Positions 35,222-45,240 of a stretch of DNA of 64,000 nucleotides are shown here, in pieces. This DNA comes from Nodosilinea sp. LEGE 06152 (GTDB lineage Bacteria > Cyanobacteriota > Cyanobacteriia > Phormidesmidales > Phormidesmidaceae), in contig NZ_JADEWR010000002.1 in assembly GCF_015207525.1 (NCBI RefSeq), positions 12,501 to 76,500 on the forward strand, given 5' to 3'. The position numbers and the translations under genes were made by a program. Within the stretch, counting starts at the first letter, position 1, and each line of letters begins with the position of its first letter. The notes under the pieces are model-generated. The model was not told the origin of the DNA and ran no database searches. It saw nothing but the letters and a program-made list of their open reading frames with translations.

Positions 35222-36616
35222 TTAGTTGAGGTAGGGATTGACTCCAGCCCAACGCATCGCAGGAGCATCCGCAGTGGGGCGGGGGTTAAGCTCATGCCAC
35301 CGCAGCCCCAGCAGCACCGCAATGGTCAACATAAAGCCGGGCTCTTCCATAGTGGTGAAGATAAATCCGTTGACGAGCACGTTCAGCAGCAAAAACCGCG
35401 ATAGGTCATCCAGGCATACGCGAGTCCACAGCAGCCACCACAGGCCCACATAGACCCCCAGCCCTAGAAAGCCCAAGTCTCCCCAAATACCGGCAAACCC
35501 CCAAAAGGGGGAGAAAAAACTGGAGTCGAGGTAGCTGTTGTTCCAGTAGTTCCAAATTGACTCTACTACTGGATGGCGAGTCGCACCCAGTGGGTTAAGC
35601 AAGCTGCTGTAATCGCGAATCATCCAGCCGCCAATACGGCCTACGGTGTGTCCTGGCCCCAAGCCCAAAAACCAGTTGAGTAGCGAGGTGTAGTGCTCGG
35701 GAATAGTGCGCAGCGGAAACAGCTTTTGTACAGTAGCATCGCCGTTAGGGCCATAAATCTCAGGCCGAATCCAGGTGCGAAATGTGCGCAGATACTCAAT
35801 CTCAATGTTATAGACACACCAATAAAAGCTGTAGATGACTACAGTTGCCAACACCGTATACTTAATTGTCTTTTGAATGTCTGCCGTGCGGCTAACAATC
35901 AGCACGACCCAGGCTATGGCTCCCACTAATAGTACCTGCTTGGCATCAGCAACTAATACCTCGAATAAGCCAGCGCCCAATACAAAGGTTCGCAGCGCGA
36001 ATCCAGCTTCTTTGGCCGTCACATAGTAGAAAATGCTGTACATAAAAGCTACAGTTGCACCGACCACGTGCCCACCGCTGGATAGATAAAAAACTCCCTG
36101 GATGTTGTCATCCAGCGTCATGCGGCTGTGGGATAGGAGGCCAGTGTGAAGGCCAACGAATTGGCCCAAAGCCAGCACCAAGTGCAGCAGTCCAAAGCCC
36201 AACACCCAGCGCCGAAACTGCACCAGCTTTTCAGCCGTGAAGGGAATGCTAATGATCGCAGCCAGCACCAAAAACGGCTCCGACTGAATCATAAAATTCA
36301 GAAAAATATTCACCGCCCCAGCCCGGTTCAGCAGCGCGCTGGCAGTGCTAACCGCAAAATAGAGGTACAGACCAATCAAGATCGCTCGCATTAGCTGTCG
36401 CTGCTGCTGGCTGACGTTGCGGCTGCGCAGGTACACCAACAGGCAGAGAATGGGCACCACCATAAAGTGCACAAAGTTGATCGGTGACGGTGCCCCTATC
36501 GACTCTAAAATGCGGGGAAAAAAGGCCGTGGCAAAGGCGATCAAAATTAGCCTTGAGCTGGAGATAAACCCCTTTTGTTGAGTGGTTTTATAGGCACTGA
36601 GGGGAAGAACATTCAT
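35222..36616 (-). CDS. Wzy-like O-antigen/polysaccharide polymerase
   Basis: 464-residue membrane protein with about ten to twelve hydrophobic segments and one large periplasmic loop (about 270-350, with FRTWIRPEIYGPNGD and GLGPGHTVGRIGGWMIRDY). The GLGPG motif followed by an extended loop is the usual polymerase pattern (Wzy/O-antigen ligase superfamily). It would join lipid-linked repeat units on the outer side of the plasma membrane. Its start overlaps the preceding glycosyltransferase stop by 4 bp, so it belongs to the leftward glycosyltransferase operon. Polymerase versus ligase cannot be decided from sequence. Confidence 0.78.
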   Translation of the reverse strand: MNVLPLSAYKTTQQKGFISSSRLILIAFATAFFPRILESIGAPSPINFVHFMVVPILCLLVYLRSRNVSQQQRQLMRAILIGLYLYFAVSTASALLNRAGAVNIFLNFMIQSEPFLVLAAIISIPFTAEKLVQFRRWVLGFGLLHLVLALGQFVGLHTGLLSHSRMTLDDNIQGVFYLSSGGHVVGATVAFMYSIFYYVTAKEAGFALRTFVLGAGLFEVLVADAKQVLLVGAIAWVVLIVSRTADIQKTIKYTVLATVVIYSFYWCVYNIEIEYLRTFRTWIRPEIYGPNGDATVQKLFPLRTIPEHYTSLLNWFLGLGPGHTVGRIGGWMIRDYSSLLNPLGATRHPVVESIWNYWNNSYLDSSFFSPFWGFAGIWGDLGFLGLGVYVGLWWLLWTRVCLDDLSRFLLLNVLVNGFIFTTMEEPGFMLTIAVLLGLRWHELNPRPTADAPAMRWAGVNPYLN

Positions 36617-37788
36617 CGCGATCGCTGGCTATACTTCGCTTTGTCGTAGATGTCGGCAATGTAGGCGTAGTTTTGGGTGGCGGTGTAGCGCTCCAGGTAA
36701 GTTTGGCGAGCGGCGTGGCGCATGGCAAAGCGCTGGGTAGGGTGCTCGAGCATCTGCTGTACCTGCTGGGCCAGGCTTTGGGGGTTACCCGGTTCAAAGT
36801 GCAGGCCCGTTTTGCCGGTTTCGACGAGTTCGGCGATCGCACCAATTTTTGCCGCTATCACTGGGGTTCCCTTCGCAAAGGCCTCCACCGCTACCCGACC
36901 AAAGGTCTCATACCACTTAGACGGAAAGATCAAAAAGCTGGCCTCTCCCATCAGGCGGTGAACGTCGTCCATAGGGCGGCGACCCAGCCACTCGATGGCG
37001 GGCAGGGCCTTGGCAGCGTCTTTTACCAGGTCTGCCAGGGGGCCGTCGCCAACAATTTTGAGCGGATAGGGCACAGGCAGCTGCTTCCAGGCATCGATCA
37101 AAGTATCGAGCCCCTTCTCGACCGACAGCCGCCCGACGTATAGAGCAAAACCGCCCGCGCCGCTGCCCAATCCAGGATCGGGGTCAATGAAATTGGGTTT
37201 GACGATAATTTGGTCTGCAGATAAGCCCCCTTCTACCAGCTTTTGTTTCGCAAACTGCGTCAGAGTAACAAACAGGTTCACCTGCTGATCCCATGTTTTG
37301 AACAGGCGGTGAGTACTAATCATCGCTGTCACCATCGCCGTGGCCGGGCGGCTCTGGCGATAACACTTGTGGACGATACCTGCGTAGGGCACCGCCTGCC
37401 CCACGCAGTCTTCGCACACCTGACCGTCGCGAAAAAACAGCCCGTTGGGGCAGATCAGACGGTAGTTTCGCAGGGTTTGCACCACCGGCACCCCCTCGGC
37501 CTGGGCCGCATAGTATACCGAGGGCGAAATCAGAGGAAAAAAGTTTTGCACATGGACGATGTCATAGGGCTGCGATCGCAGCCTGCTTCGCACCTCTCGG
37601 TAGGCCGTCTGTGACCACAGGGTTTTAGCCGCCAGCCTCAGAGGGCTGTAGCTGGGAATGTCATCGTTAGTGGCGGTATAGCGATCGACCTGGTGGCCGT
37701 GGTTCTCGAGCAGGCGCTCCTCAGCCGCGCAAGACTCATCTTCGCCGCCGCGAATTTGATAGGCATTGTGAATACTTAGGATGCGCAT
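36613..37788 (-). CDS. GT4 family glycosyltransferase
   Basis: 391 residues, GT-B fold. The N-terminal acceptor domain starts MRILSIHNAYQIRGGEDES, and the C-terminal nucleotide-sugar domain shows YVGRLSVEKGLDTLIDAW, VGDGPLADL, and FPSKWYETFGRVAVEAFAKG, the EX7E-type site. Four cysteines in the N-terminal half (CPNGLFFRDGQVCEDC) are a feature of one GT4 subgroup. Overlaps its neighbours on both sides, fitting translational coupling. Sugar and acceptor unknown. Confidence 0.92.
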   Translation of the reverse strand: MRILSIHNAYQIRGGEDESCAAEERLLENHGHQVDRYTATNDDIPSYSPLRLAAKTLWSQTAYREVRSRLRSQPYDIVHVQNFFPLISPSVYYAAQAEGVPVVQTLRNYRLICPNGLFFRDGQVCEDCVGQAVPYAGIVHKCYRQSRPATAMVTAMISTHRLFKTWDQQVNLFVTLTQFAKQKLVEGGLSADQIIVKPNFIDPDPGLGSGAGGFALYVGRLSVEKGLDTLIDAWKQLPVPYPLKIVGDGPLADLVKDAAKALPAIEWLGRRPMDDVHRLMGEASFLIFPSKWYETFGRVAVEAFAKGTPVIAAKIGAIAELVETGKTGLHFEPGNPQSLAQQVQQMLEHPTQRFAMRHAARQTYLERYTATQNYAYIADIYDKAKYSQRSR

Positions 37789-39017
37789 GGGACCACCTCC
37801 CGACAGAGGGCAGCGTACTGCTGGCCGAGTTCTTGGCCCCGAGCCTGCCAGGAAAAATGCTGCTGCACGCGGCGCTGTCCCGCCGCCCCCATCTGAGCCA
37901 GCAGGGCGGGGTTGGCGGCCAGTTTTTCCATCGCTGCGGCCAGTTCTTGAATGGTCGGCTCGGGGGCCTGGGCAGGAATTTTAAAGCCGGTTTCGGCGGT
38001 CACCTGCACGCTGGGGCCGCCCAGATCGAGGCAGATAACTGGGCGGCCCGCCGCCATGGCCTCCAGGCAGACCCAGCCCCCGGAGTCGTGCAGGCTAGCG
38101 TGCACCAGGGCATGGCACTGACCCAGCTGGTGTAGAGTTTCGGCTCGGGGCAAACGGCCCCAAAACTTAACCCGCTCGGCAATGTCCAGCTGCTCTGCCA
38201 GGGCTTGCAAGTTGGCGCGCTCTGGCCCGTCGCCTACAATCCAGTACTCGGCGTCGGGGGGTAGCTGCGCGGCAGCAAAGGCGCGCAGGCCCAGGTGTAG
38301 CCCCTTCCAGTGCAGCAGACGGGCCATACTAATGAAGCGCACCGGAGCCGGGGCCGGGGCCGGGCACTGGGCCAGCCGCTCGATTTCGTCAGCCGACAGG
38401 CCTGACTCGGACTCAATCTGAAGATTACTAGCCCCCAGAGGCCTTAAGCGGCGCGCGGTATCGGGGGTGGTAGCCTTGACCAGAGCGCTGCGGCGGGCCG
38501 TCATAGCGGTAAAGGGGTCAAGCTCGCCGACTCGGTGTACCAAGCTGCGCAGCACCTCGTAGACCTGTCCACGGCGGCTAAAGTCACCCCAAAAGGATTT
38601 GGGGGCCATTTCGCCACCGCCCACCGGCCCCCAGACAAAAGGCACCGGCAGCAGGGCCAAAAAGCTGGGAGTGGAGTAGCGCACGTAGGTGACGTGGTGA
38701 ATCACGTCAATATCCACAGACTTGAGCAGGGTTTTGGCGGCATAGTAGGCCCCTATCTGCCAACCGTAATAGTGGGGCACCTGAGCCGGGGGCAGCCAAC
38801 GCAGCGGTGGCGGGGGGTCGCAGTAGAGAAAGGTGAGGGTGGGCACCGGAACCTGGGCCAGCTCGGCCTCGATCGCATCGCGATTGCTGCGGCGGGTCAG
38901 CACCCACACTTGGTGGTGCTTGGCGAGTTCCTGCACGAGATGCCAGCCCACGCCCGGCTCAGAACCCATATGAGGCTGGCAGGCGTAGGCTGAAATTAAT
39001 ATATTTAGCGGTTTCAT
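37776..39017 (-). CDS. GT4 family glycosyltransferase
   Basis: 413 residues, GT-B. N-terminus LNILISAYACQPHMGSEPGVGW (initiator included in the start at 39017) is characteristic of a GT4 subgroup. Donor site: FISMARLLHWKGLHLGLRAF, IVGDGPERANL, and HASLHDSGGWVCLEAMAAGR, with the EX7E motif slightly varied. The 3' end overlaps the next gene by 13 bp. Predicted cytoplasmic, acting on lipid-linked repeat units. Confidence 0.92.
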   Translation of the reverse strand: MKPLNILISAYACQPHMGSEPGVGWHLVQELAKHHQVWVLTRRSNRDAIEAELAQVPVPTLTFLYCDPPPPLRWLPPAQVPHYYGWQIGAYYAAKTLLKSVDIDVIHHVTYVRYSTPSFLALLPVPFVWGPVGGGEMAPKSFWGDFSRRGQVYEVLRSLVHRVGELDPFTAMTARRSALVKATTPDTARRLRPLGASNLQIESESGLSADEIERLAQCPAPAPAPVRFISMARLLHWKGLHLGLRAFAAAQLPPDAEYWIVGDGPERANLQALAEQLDIAERVKFWGRLPRAETLHQLGQCHALVHASLHDSGGWVCLEAMAAGRPVICLDLGGPSVQVTAETGFKIPAQAPEPTIQELAAAMEKLAANPALLAQMGAAGQRRVQQHFSWQARGQELGQQYAALCREVVPCAS

Positions 39018-39022
39018 AGCGG

Positions 39023-40141
39023 TTAGCCCCGATTGAGCAGGGTTTCATAGATGGCAGCAACGCGATCGCCGTGGGCGGTCCAGGTAAACAACCGAGCCCG
39101 CTCGCACCCCGCCTTGACCAGGCGAGCATAGGCCTCGGGCTGCTCATAGAGCTGGTGCAGGGCAGCAGCAATCGCGCCAATATCCTGGGGCGGCACCCGT
39201 AACCCGGCATCGCCCACCACTTCGGGCAGAGCAGTGGCATTGGCTACCACCACTGGAGTACCACAGGCCATCGCCTCTAGGGGAGTGATACCAAAGCCCT
39301 CGTATAGAGAGGGGGCTACCAGCACATCGGCGGCGTTGTACAGCGCCACCAGCTCGGCTTGATCAGGTTTACCGACGTAGGTGACACAATCCGTAAGGTT
39401 TTGCTGCTGCACGTAGTTTTTTTGCGCGGCGGTCAGGTCGGCCCCAGCTTTGAGTAAATAGGCAGGCACCCCTTGCTGACGCAGCAGCGCCAGAGCCTGG
39501 AGCACGGCAACTACGTTCTTGCGTGGATGATTAGAGCCCACATTGAGCAGACAGAAGCGATCGCGTCCCAGCCCGTAGCGCGATCGCGCCGCCGCCGCCT
39601 GCTCTGTAGACAGGGGGCGAAAAGCCGGGTCAACGCCGTTGTGGGCCGTAGTGACCCGCGCCGGTTCGACCCCAAAGGTGGCCATCACATCCTTGGCGGT
39701 GTGGTCAGACACCGTGACAATGTGGTCAGCCTGGGCTATGCCGCGCACCGCGTAGCGCCACAGCCCGGTACTCAGCCAGGGCAGCTTGGCCTGAACGCTA
39801 ATATTTTCGGGTTGAATGTAGTTGATCAGGTCGTGGCAGGTGACCACAACCGGGTGGGGGGTACGCCCCAGGGCGTAACACAGGTGGCCGTCGCTGTGGT
39901 CAACTACGTGGAACAGGTCAATGCCCTGCTGCCGCGCCACCTGACGCGGCAGCAGCCCGTAGCGCCGAACATACTTAAGCAGCCCCCCCAAGGCCGAGCC
40001 CTGAAACTCTTTAAAGGCCGGGGTAATTTCTACAATCTCCCAGGCGGGGCGAGCCTGGCGTAGCCCTGCCACCAGACCATTGGCATAGACATCCATGCTA
40101 AAAGATGCGCCGGGGGCTCGGCGCACGACAGCAACGCGCAT
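39023..40141 (-). CDS. GT4 family glycosyltransferase
   Basis: 372 residues, GT-B. Begins MRVAVVRRAPGASFSMDVYA. The donor domain shows LLNVGSNHPRKNVVAVLQAL, TYVGKPDQAELVALYNAAD and VAPSLYEGFGITPLEAMACG with the intact EX7E site, close to mannosyl/rhamnosyltransferases of the WbaZ/MtfB type (specificity is inference). Six base pairs separate it from the gene downstream and 3 bp from the one upstream. Confidence 0.93.
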   Translation of the reverse strand: MRVAVVRRAPGASFSMDVYANGLVAGLRQARPAWEIVEITPAFKEFQGSALGGLLKYVRRYGLLPRQVARQQGIDLFHVVDHSDGHLCYALGRTPHPVVVTCHDLINYIQPENISVQAKLPWLSTGLWRYAVRGIAQADHIVTVSDHTAKDVMATFGVEPARVTTAHNGVDPAFRPLSTEQAAAARSRYGLGRDRFCLLNVGSNHPRKNVVAVLQALALLRQQGVPAYLLKAGADLTAAQKNYVQQQNLTDCVTYVGKPDQAELVALYNAADVLVAPSLYEGFGITPLEAMACGTPVVVANATALPEVVGDAGLRVPPQDIGAIAAALHQLYEQPEAYARLVKAGCERARLFTWTAHGDRVAAIYETLLNRG

Positions 40142-40144
40142 GGG

Positions 40145-41416
40145 TTAACCCTCGACCTGAGGCTGAGCGGCAACGTGGGCCGCCAGACTGGGCACCGGCT
40201 GCGGTACAGCGTCAGAAATCGCCGCATCGGGCCGCAGCTGCCGAAAGGTGGTAAGAAAGGCACGTAGCTCGCAGTCTAAATCCTGCCCGGCAAACACCTC
40301 CTGCGATCGCTGGCTGTAGCGCTGGCGGGTGTTGACGTCGGTCAGAGTCATTATGGCTTCGGTCAGGGCGGCGCGATCGCCAGAGGGGTAGACCAGCCCG
40401 TTGTAGCGGTGCTGCACCGTGTCGCGGTAACCCCAGTTGCCGCAGCGATCGCTCAAGATTGGCGGTGTGCCCGCTGCCATGGCCTCAGAAATAACCAGGG
40501 GGTGCGGGTCGCTCAGCGATGTTGAAACAAACACATCCAGCGCGGCGTAGTAGAGGGGCAGCTTGCTCTGGTTGACAAAGCCCACGTTCACCACCTCGCC
40601 GTTGAGGGTGGCTAGGCGCTGGTTAATCGCGTCTGTAAGTTCGCCGCCGCCAATCATAATGCCGCGCACACGAGGGTCCTGCCGATGGGCCTCGACCACT
40701 GCCTCTATAAACTCAAAGGGGTTTTTGCGCTCAATGTACTTGCCGCAAAAGCCGTAGAGAATGGTGCTGTCGTCCCAGCTTAGGGTCTGGCGCAGGCGCA
40801 AAATCTCCGGCTGGTTTTGGGCCATGGTGGTCTCCCAGCGATCGCGGTCGACCGGGTAGCAGCCCCGCACCACAATCTTCGGGTTGACGCCGTAGTGGCG
40901 CAGGTAAATCTCGTTGTGGTCGCCGCTGCTAATCCAGCGATCGGCCAGGCCATACATCCACGGATACAGCAGCGCCTTAGCCAAACGACGGCTGCCCGAC
41001 TGATCGCTGTCGGTAATAATCGTGGCGTCATTCTGCATAATGACCGGAATGCCCCGCAGCTTGCATAGCGCCACCGTCAGTCGGTACGACAAAGTATAAA
41101 AGCTGGGCAAAAACACCGCATCCACATTGGCTTTAGTCAGGCGGTTAACCAGAGCTGGGGTCAGCAACCCCTTGGTGGTGGCGGTAGCGGTTTTTCCCGT
41201 CCAAGTTTTGAGAAACTCGTGGGGGTAGCCGCTGAGCAAATCCACATCCCAGGGTTCGCTGCTGCCCAAGGCGCGATCGCCCCCCGACTGGTTTTCATTG
41301 CACAGGTAAAATACCTGTACCTCTACCCCTGGCTGCTGATGCAGCTGCCGCCACAGAGGGGCATGGTGCTGAGTTGGGTGGGTGAAGACCACCCCTAACC
41401 GAAATGATTTAGTCAT
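40145..41416 (-). CDS. GT4-like glycosyltransferase
   Basis: 423 residues. An atypical N-terminal domain, FRLGVVFTHPTQHHAPLWRQ, followed by a GT-B donor domain: LYGFCGKYIERKNPFEFIEA, MIGGGELTDAINQRL, FVNQSKLPLYYAALDVFVST, and HPLVISEAMAAGTPPI. In this site the first glutamate of the usual EX7E pair is replaced (DPHPLVISE), so only the second acidic residue is clear. A tail of about 25 Pro/Ala/Val/Gln residues follows. Member of the same leftward operon. Confidence 0.88.
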   Translation of the reverse strand: MTKSFRLGVVFTHPTQHHAPLWRQLHQQPGVEVQVFYLCNENQSGGDRALGSSEPWDVDLLSGYPHEFLKTWTGKTATATTKGLLTPALVNRLTKANVDAVFLPSFYTLSYRLTVALCKLRGIPVIMQNDATIITDSDQSGSRRLAKALLYPWMYGLADRWISSGDHNEIYLRHYGVNPKIVVRGCYPVDRDRWETTMAQNQPEILRLRQTLSWDDSTILYGFCGKYIERKNPFEFIEAVVEAHRQDPRVRGIMIGGGELTDAINQRLATLNGEVVNVGFVNQSKLPLYYAALDVFVSTSLSDPHPLVISEAMAAGTPPILSDRCGNWGYRDTVQHRYNGLVYPSGDRAALTEAIMTLTDVNTRQRYSQRSQEVFAGQDLDCELRAFLTTFRQLRPDAAISDAVPQPVPSLAAHVAAQPQVEG

Positions 41417-41463
41417 GGTTTTTACTACTTTAGGAATTAATAATAGAGTTCACTCTTTAGGCT

Positions 41464-42564
41464 CTATGAGGCTGCCCCGTCTTCAGCAGTGCTAACCGCC
41501 ACCGGCTTAGATCGATTGACCAGTGCTTTGAGTCGCCCCAGTATTTGGGCGATCGCCTTGGGGCGATATTGAGGAGCAAACAGCCAGACAATCATTGGTT
41601 TGGCCAGGGATTGCGGAGCCAGCCCCACCCAAACAAACCACACACTAAAAATGATTCGTTTTTGCCAGTTAAAACCCGAATACAGCCACAGCGATCGCAA
41701 TCCTTGGTAGGTAAGCCACAGAGAGGTATCAGAGGGTACCGGATGCTGCTTGGGGTCAAACCGCAGTGAGGCCAGCCGCGACCAGGCCCGGCCAAAAAAG
41801 CGCATGTAGAGGTCGTCGGGCACAGCGTAGCCCAGCTCGCGGCCACGCTGCTGAATTAGTTCACAGCGTTGCAGGTCGTGGCGGATAAAGCGGCGAAAGC
41901 GATCGCCCGTTACCTCACTCAGTGCCCACTGGTTGCTGGTGTGAATGCGGTAGGCCCCCAGAGGTGTTTCCACTGAACCAACCTTGCCGTAGAGAGGCAT
42001 TAGTACCGAGAGGTAGTCATCGGCGGTAGTGTAAAACTCAGGCGGAATGGGCATTACCTTAGCCAGGGCCTGGCGACTGAGGGCGTTGCCGCTGGTAGGC
42101 ACCCCGGTGTAGGTGCCGCTACTAATTACATAGGGGGCTACATTGCCCTGACTGAGCTTGCCACCACCAGGATAGGAAAACCCTCGTGGGTTGCCCTCTG
42201 AATCAATCACGTCTAGACGGTAGTGAAGCTTAGCCAAATCGGGTTGCCAAGCGGCCACCACCTGCTCCACAGCATTGGGGTACAGGTAATCGTCCGCATC
42301 TAGAAAAATAATAATGCTGCCGTTGCTATGGGCAAACCCGTTGTTAAGTGCTGCTCCCTGTTTGCTGTTTTCCTGCAAAATCGCTGTGATGCGATCGCCG
42401 TATCGGGCAATAATCTGGCGCGAAGCATCAGTTGAACCATCGTCTACAACAATGATTTCGGTATGGGGATAGCTTTGCGCTAAAGCGCTCTCGATCGCTT
42501 TAGCCAAGAAGTGTTCATAGTTATAGTTATTTATAATTATACTTACCAGCAAAACAGCATTCAT
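41464..42564 (-). CDS. GT2 family glycosyltransferase
   Basis: 366 residues, GT-A fold. The nucleotide-binding region is VSIIINNYNYEHFLAKAIES and IIVVDDGSTDAS, with the metal-binding DXD in FLDADDYLYPNA. Downstream are TSGNALSR and the catalytic acidic TADDYLSV. The C-terminal third is basic and aromatic (FNWQKRIIFSVWFVWVGL), possibly membrane-associated. It is the first gene of the leftward run 42.6-33.4 kb, and 476 bp of non-coding DNA with the likely promoter precede it. Confidence 0.92.
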   Translation of the reverse strand: MNAVLLVSIIINNYNYEHFLAKAIESALAQSYPHTEIIVVDDGSTDASRQIIARYGDRITAILQENSKQGAALNNGFAHSNGSIIIFLDADDYLYPNAVEQVVAAWQPDLAKLHYRLDVIDSEGNPRGFSYPGGGKLSQGNVAPYVISSGTYTGVPTSGNALSRQALAKVMPIPPEFYTTADDYLSVLMPLYGKVGSVETPLGAYRIHTSNQWALSEVTGDRFRRFIRHDLQRCELIQQRGRELGYAVPDDLYMRFFGRAWSRLASLRFDPKQHPVPSDTSLWLTYQGLRSLWLYSGFNWQKRIIFSVWFVWVGLAPQSLAKPMIVWLFAPQYRPKAIAQILGRLKALVNRSKPVAVSTAEDGAAS

Positions 42565-43040
42565 AGGTCTAAACTTTCCTTGTAGAGTCTAAATTAACGA
42601 CTTTCAAAAGCTTTACAACTATGCTTTAATATCCAAAATCATCTACTCTACGTATTCTTTCCTCGATCAGCCAGAGACAGTGCTCACGGTTCTCAAGGAG
42701 TCTATTACGCTCTTTAAGCTGTTACGATTTAAATTGCTTGACCCCATACAGAAAGGTGAGACAAGCAAATAGTGAAAGGCTTCAGATTTTTCTCCTTTTT
42801 GAAAAAATGTTGCTTAAAAGTCACATATATACGTGGTGCATTTGATAAAGGCAGCAATAGTTAGCCTTGAGAAGCAACGGATAGTAAAAGTTAATCATTT
42901 GAGGGGAAGAATATTTTCAAAGCTTTGCTTAATTGCCCGACTAGTAAAATCCACTTCGCCACAGTCGTGAGCTAGCTTAGATCGAAACCTTGAAATCGTT
43001 TCTTTTCAAACCTGCCATAAGATTCAGTTGAATGCTTCAA
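42565..43040. other. Gene-free promoter region of the main glycosyltransferase operon
   Basis: 476 bp, AT-rich, no open frame of interest, separating two leftward glycosyltransferase runs. I see no conserved JUMPstart-type element and no strong terminator. Confidence 0.5.
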
Positions 43041-44225
43041 TTAATTGGTTATCAAGCTATCAAGTACACAGACCAGGTCAGTATTCAAGGTTTGATACTG
43101 CTTCAGCGCTGTAGCGCCAATGGTCTGCCAGCAGAGCTGGTCGAGCACATACTTTCGGGCCTGATCGCCCATCTGGGGCCATTCGTTCCGCCGCTGCAAC
43201 AGCTGTTCTAATCCAGCTTTAACCGACTCCACTGTAGGTTGCACTACCACCCCACAATCGCTGGCCTTGATATGGGGTGCCACCCCGGCAATTTCCGACA
43301 CCAGCAGCACTCGCCCGGCCAACATGGCTTCCAATGCCGCTAGGCTGAAGCCCTCGAACCGCGACGGCACGCAAAACACATCGTGGTGCTGAATTAGCTG
43401 CGACGGGGCACTGTCGTAGTCAGGGTCAAGAAACTGAATGCGGTCTTGCTGATGCAGGTCGGCTACCCGTGCCTCTAAAGCCGCGCGATCGTCCCCGGTT
43501 GAGCCCTGAAACGTGAGCTGAAGCGGGTAGGTGTCAGACAGCTGCGCCACAGCGTCGATCAGCAGGTCTAGCCCTTTGTTATAGGCGTCGAATCGACCGA
43601 GAAACATGAGCTTAACGGGGTTGCCGGGTTGCCAGGGGGCAGGCTCAAAGTCGATATCTTCAGGATGAAAACCGTTGGGAGTTTCAATTACCGGGGTGGC
43701 AATGCCCAACCCCCGCAGCCACTGCTGATGGCGCTTGTCGAGCACCTGCACGGCGGCAGCCTGTTGCAGCATGGGCTTTTCGAGCAAAAACCAGTAGGGC
43801 CACTTTTTGTGGCGGCTGCGGCGAAAGAACTCGGGGGTGTAGGGGTCGTGGGGAGCAACAATGTAGGGCACCCGCTGCCGCCGCAGCACCCGCGACAGGC
43901 TATAGATAGTTGGGTGCAAAATGCCGTTGAGAATCACCAGATCGGTAGGGCACACCTGCTGGTGCAGAAACCGCCGCAGCCCTGGCGAAAGCTTAAAGGT
44001 GGGGCGGTGCTGTACAGGTTGGGCAAAGCTGCGAATGGTGTACCCGGCGGGGCTACGGGTAACCGCTTCGGCGTCGGGCAGAGCTTCGCTGAGCACCGTA
44101 ACTTCGGCCCCGGCGGCCGCTAGGCCGCTGGCCAACCCATGCACCGCTTTAATCAGCCCAGCATAGCGGTTGTTGAAGCTTTTGCCGTCGGGGGGAAAGT
44201 TGCGCAGGTAGAGGTAGAGCTTCAT
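43041..44225 (-). CDS. GT4 family glycosyltransferase
   Basis: 394 residues, GT-B. N-terminus MKLYLYLRNFPPDGKSFNNR, donor domain LMFLGRFDAYNKGLDLLIDA, FQGSTGDDRAALEARVADLH and VPSRFEGFSLAALEAMLAGR with the intact EX7E site. It contains the motif APHDPYTPEFFRRSRHKKWP, seen in GT4 proteins with a HDxY-type acceptor loop. It ends the second leftward run, 97 bp after the GT2 gene. Substrate unknown. Confidence 0.92.
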   Translation of the reverse strand: MKLYLYLRNFPPDGKSFNNRYAGLIKAVHGLASGLAAAGAEVTVLSEALPDAEAVTRSPAGYTIRSFAQPVQHRPTFKLSPGLRRFLHQQVCPTDLVILNGILHPTIYSLSRVLRRQRVPYIVAPHDPYTPEFFRRSRHKKWPYWFLLEKPMLQQAAAVQVLDKRHQQWLRGLGIATPVIETPNGFHPEDIDFEPAPWQPGNPVKLMFLGRFDAYNKGLDLLIDAVAQLSDTYPLQLTFQGSTGDDRAALEARVADLHQQDRIQFLDPDYDSAPSQLIQHHDVFCVPSRFEGFSLAALEAMLAGRVLLVSEIAGVAPHIKASDCGVVVQPTVESVKAGLEQLLQRRNEWPQMGDQARKYVLDQLCWQTIGATALKQYQTLNTDLVCVLDSLITN

Positions 44226-44322
44226 GGGTCAGGGGGCGTTAGGGTTGATTACAGTTACTGTTTCGGTACGGTGTAGAAAGCATCAGTGCAGTACGCAAAA
44301 CTTTCATCTAGACTGCCAAATG

Positions 44323-45168
44323 TTAGGCCCAGCCCAGCCAGCCCTGAAATCGCCCCTGAAGCGTAGCCCAGTACGATCGCACATCTTCACCTCGACCTCG
44401 CAGCAGGGCTACCCCCAGCCCCAACCCCGGCCGCAGCCAGTTATAGATCACAAACCAGATTGGAAACTGATGCTTGCGCAGCAGTCGCCCCCGCCCCATT
44501 GCATAGGCATGGGTCTTGGTAAAGTCGCGCTGGGCTGGGGAGGGCACCTCAACCGGCTGGGACACCTCAACCGGATGAATTACCGTAAGGTCTGGGTTGT
44601 AGTAAAGGGCAAAACCGTCCTGAATGGCCCGCAGCAGATAGTCAGATTCTTCACCAGAACCCCAGGGGGTACCTGCGCCGACACCGAGGGTTTCGTCAAA
44701 GGGGCCAACGCTATCGATTACAGCCCGACGCAAAAAGATTGTGTAAGAAATGCCTCGCCGCCAGAGGTTGAGAGGGTTAATCAGGCCTTCTTTGGCATCC
44801 CAGATTTTGGCTGTGCCTGCTGGTCTGCCAGTAAGGCCATCGTGCTGAGGGCTGTCTATAAAGAATTGATTGACCTGCGCCAGCAAATCTGAAGGATAGG
44901 CGCAGTCATCATCGGGGAAGGCTACTAGCTCTCCTGAAATCTGCTTGAGGCCAAAGTTGCGAGCTAACGATAGTCCTTTGGCCGATCGCAAATGTTGCAG
45001 CTCGAATTTGTCCTGGTAGGGGGCCAGCACTTCGACTAGGCGATCATCGGGGTTTTGATCGATAACGATCAGCTCAAAGTCGCGGTAGGTTTGGGCGTCG
45101 AGAGATGTCAAAAATGTACTGATTTCCGCAGTACGGCCGAGGGTAGCTAGGATTAGTGAAAACTTCAT
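44323..45168 (-). CDS. GT2 family glycosyltransferase
   Basis: 281 residues, GT-A fold. MKFSLILATLGRTAEISTFL and FELIVIDQNPDDRLVEVL form the nucleotide site, AFPDDDCAYPSDLL is the metal-binding DDD/C motif typical of rhamnosyl/HpsE-like transferases, and LGVGAGTPWGSGEESDYLL is the catalytic region. A hydrophobic C-terminal helix (about 245-265) may attach it to the membrane. Part of the ABC exporter/pyruvyl transferase run. Confidence 0.92.
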   Translation of the reverse strand: MKFSLILATLGRTAEISTFLTSLDAQTYRDFELIVIDQNPDDRLVEVLAPYQDKFELQHLRSAKGLSLARNFGLKQISGELVAFPDDDCAYPSDLLAQVNQFFIDSPQHDGLTGRPAGTAKIWDAKEGLINPLNLWRRGISYTIFLRRAVIDSVGPFDETLGVGAGTPWGSGEESDYLLRAIQDGFALYYNPDLTVIHPVEVSQPVEVPSPAQRDFTKTHAYAMGRGRLLRKHQFPIWFVIYNWLRPGLGLGVALLRGRGEDVRSYWATLQGRFQGWLGWA

Positions 45169-45240
45169 AGAGAATCAAAGTAAAATCATTTTTATCTAAC
45201 GCAGCTTAGGGTAGATAACACAGCTGATGCAAGGCAAATT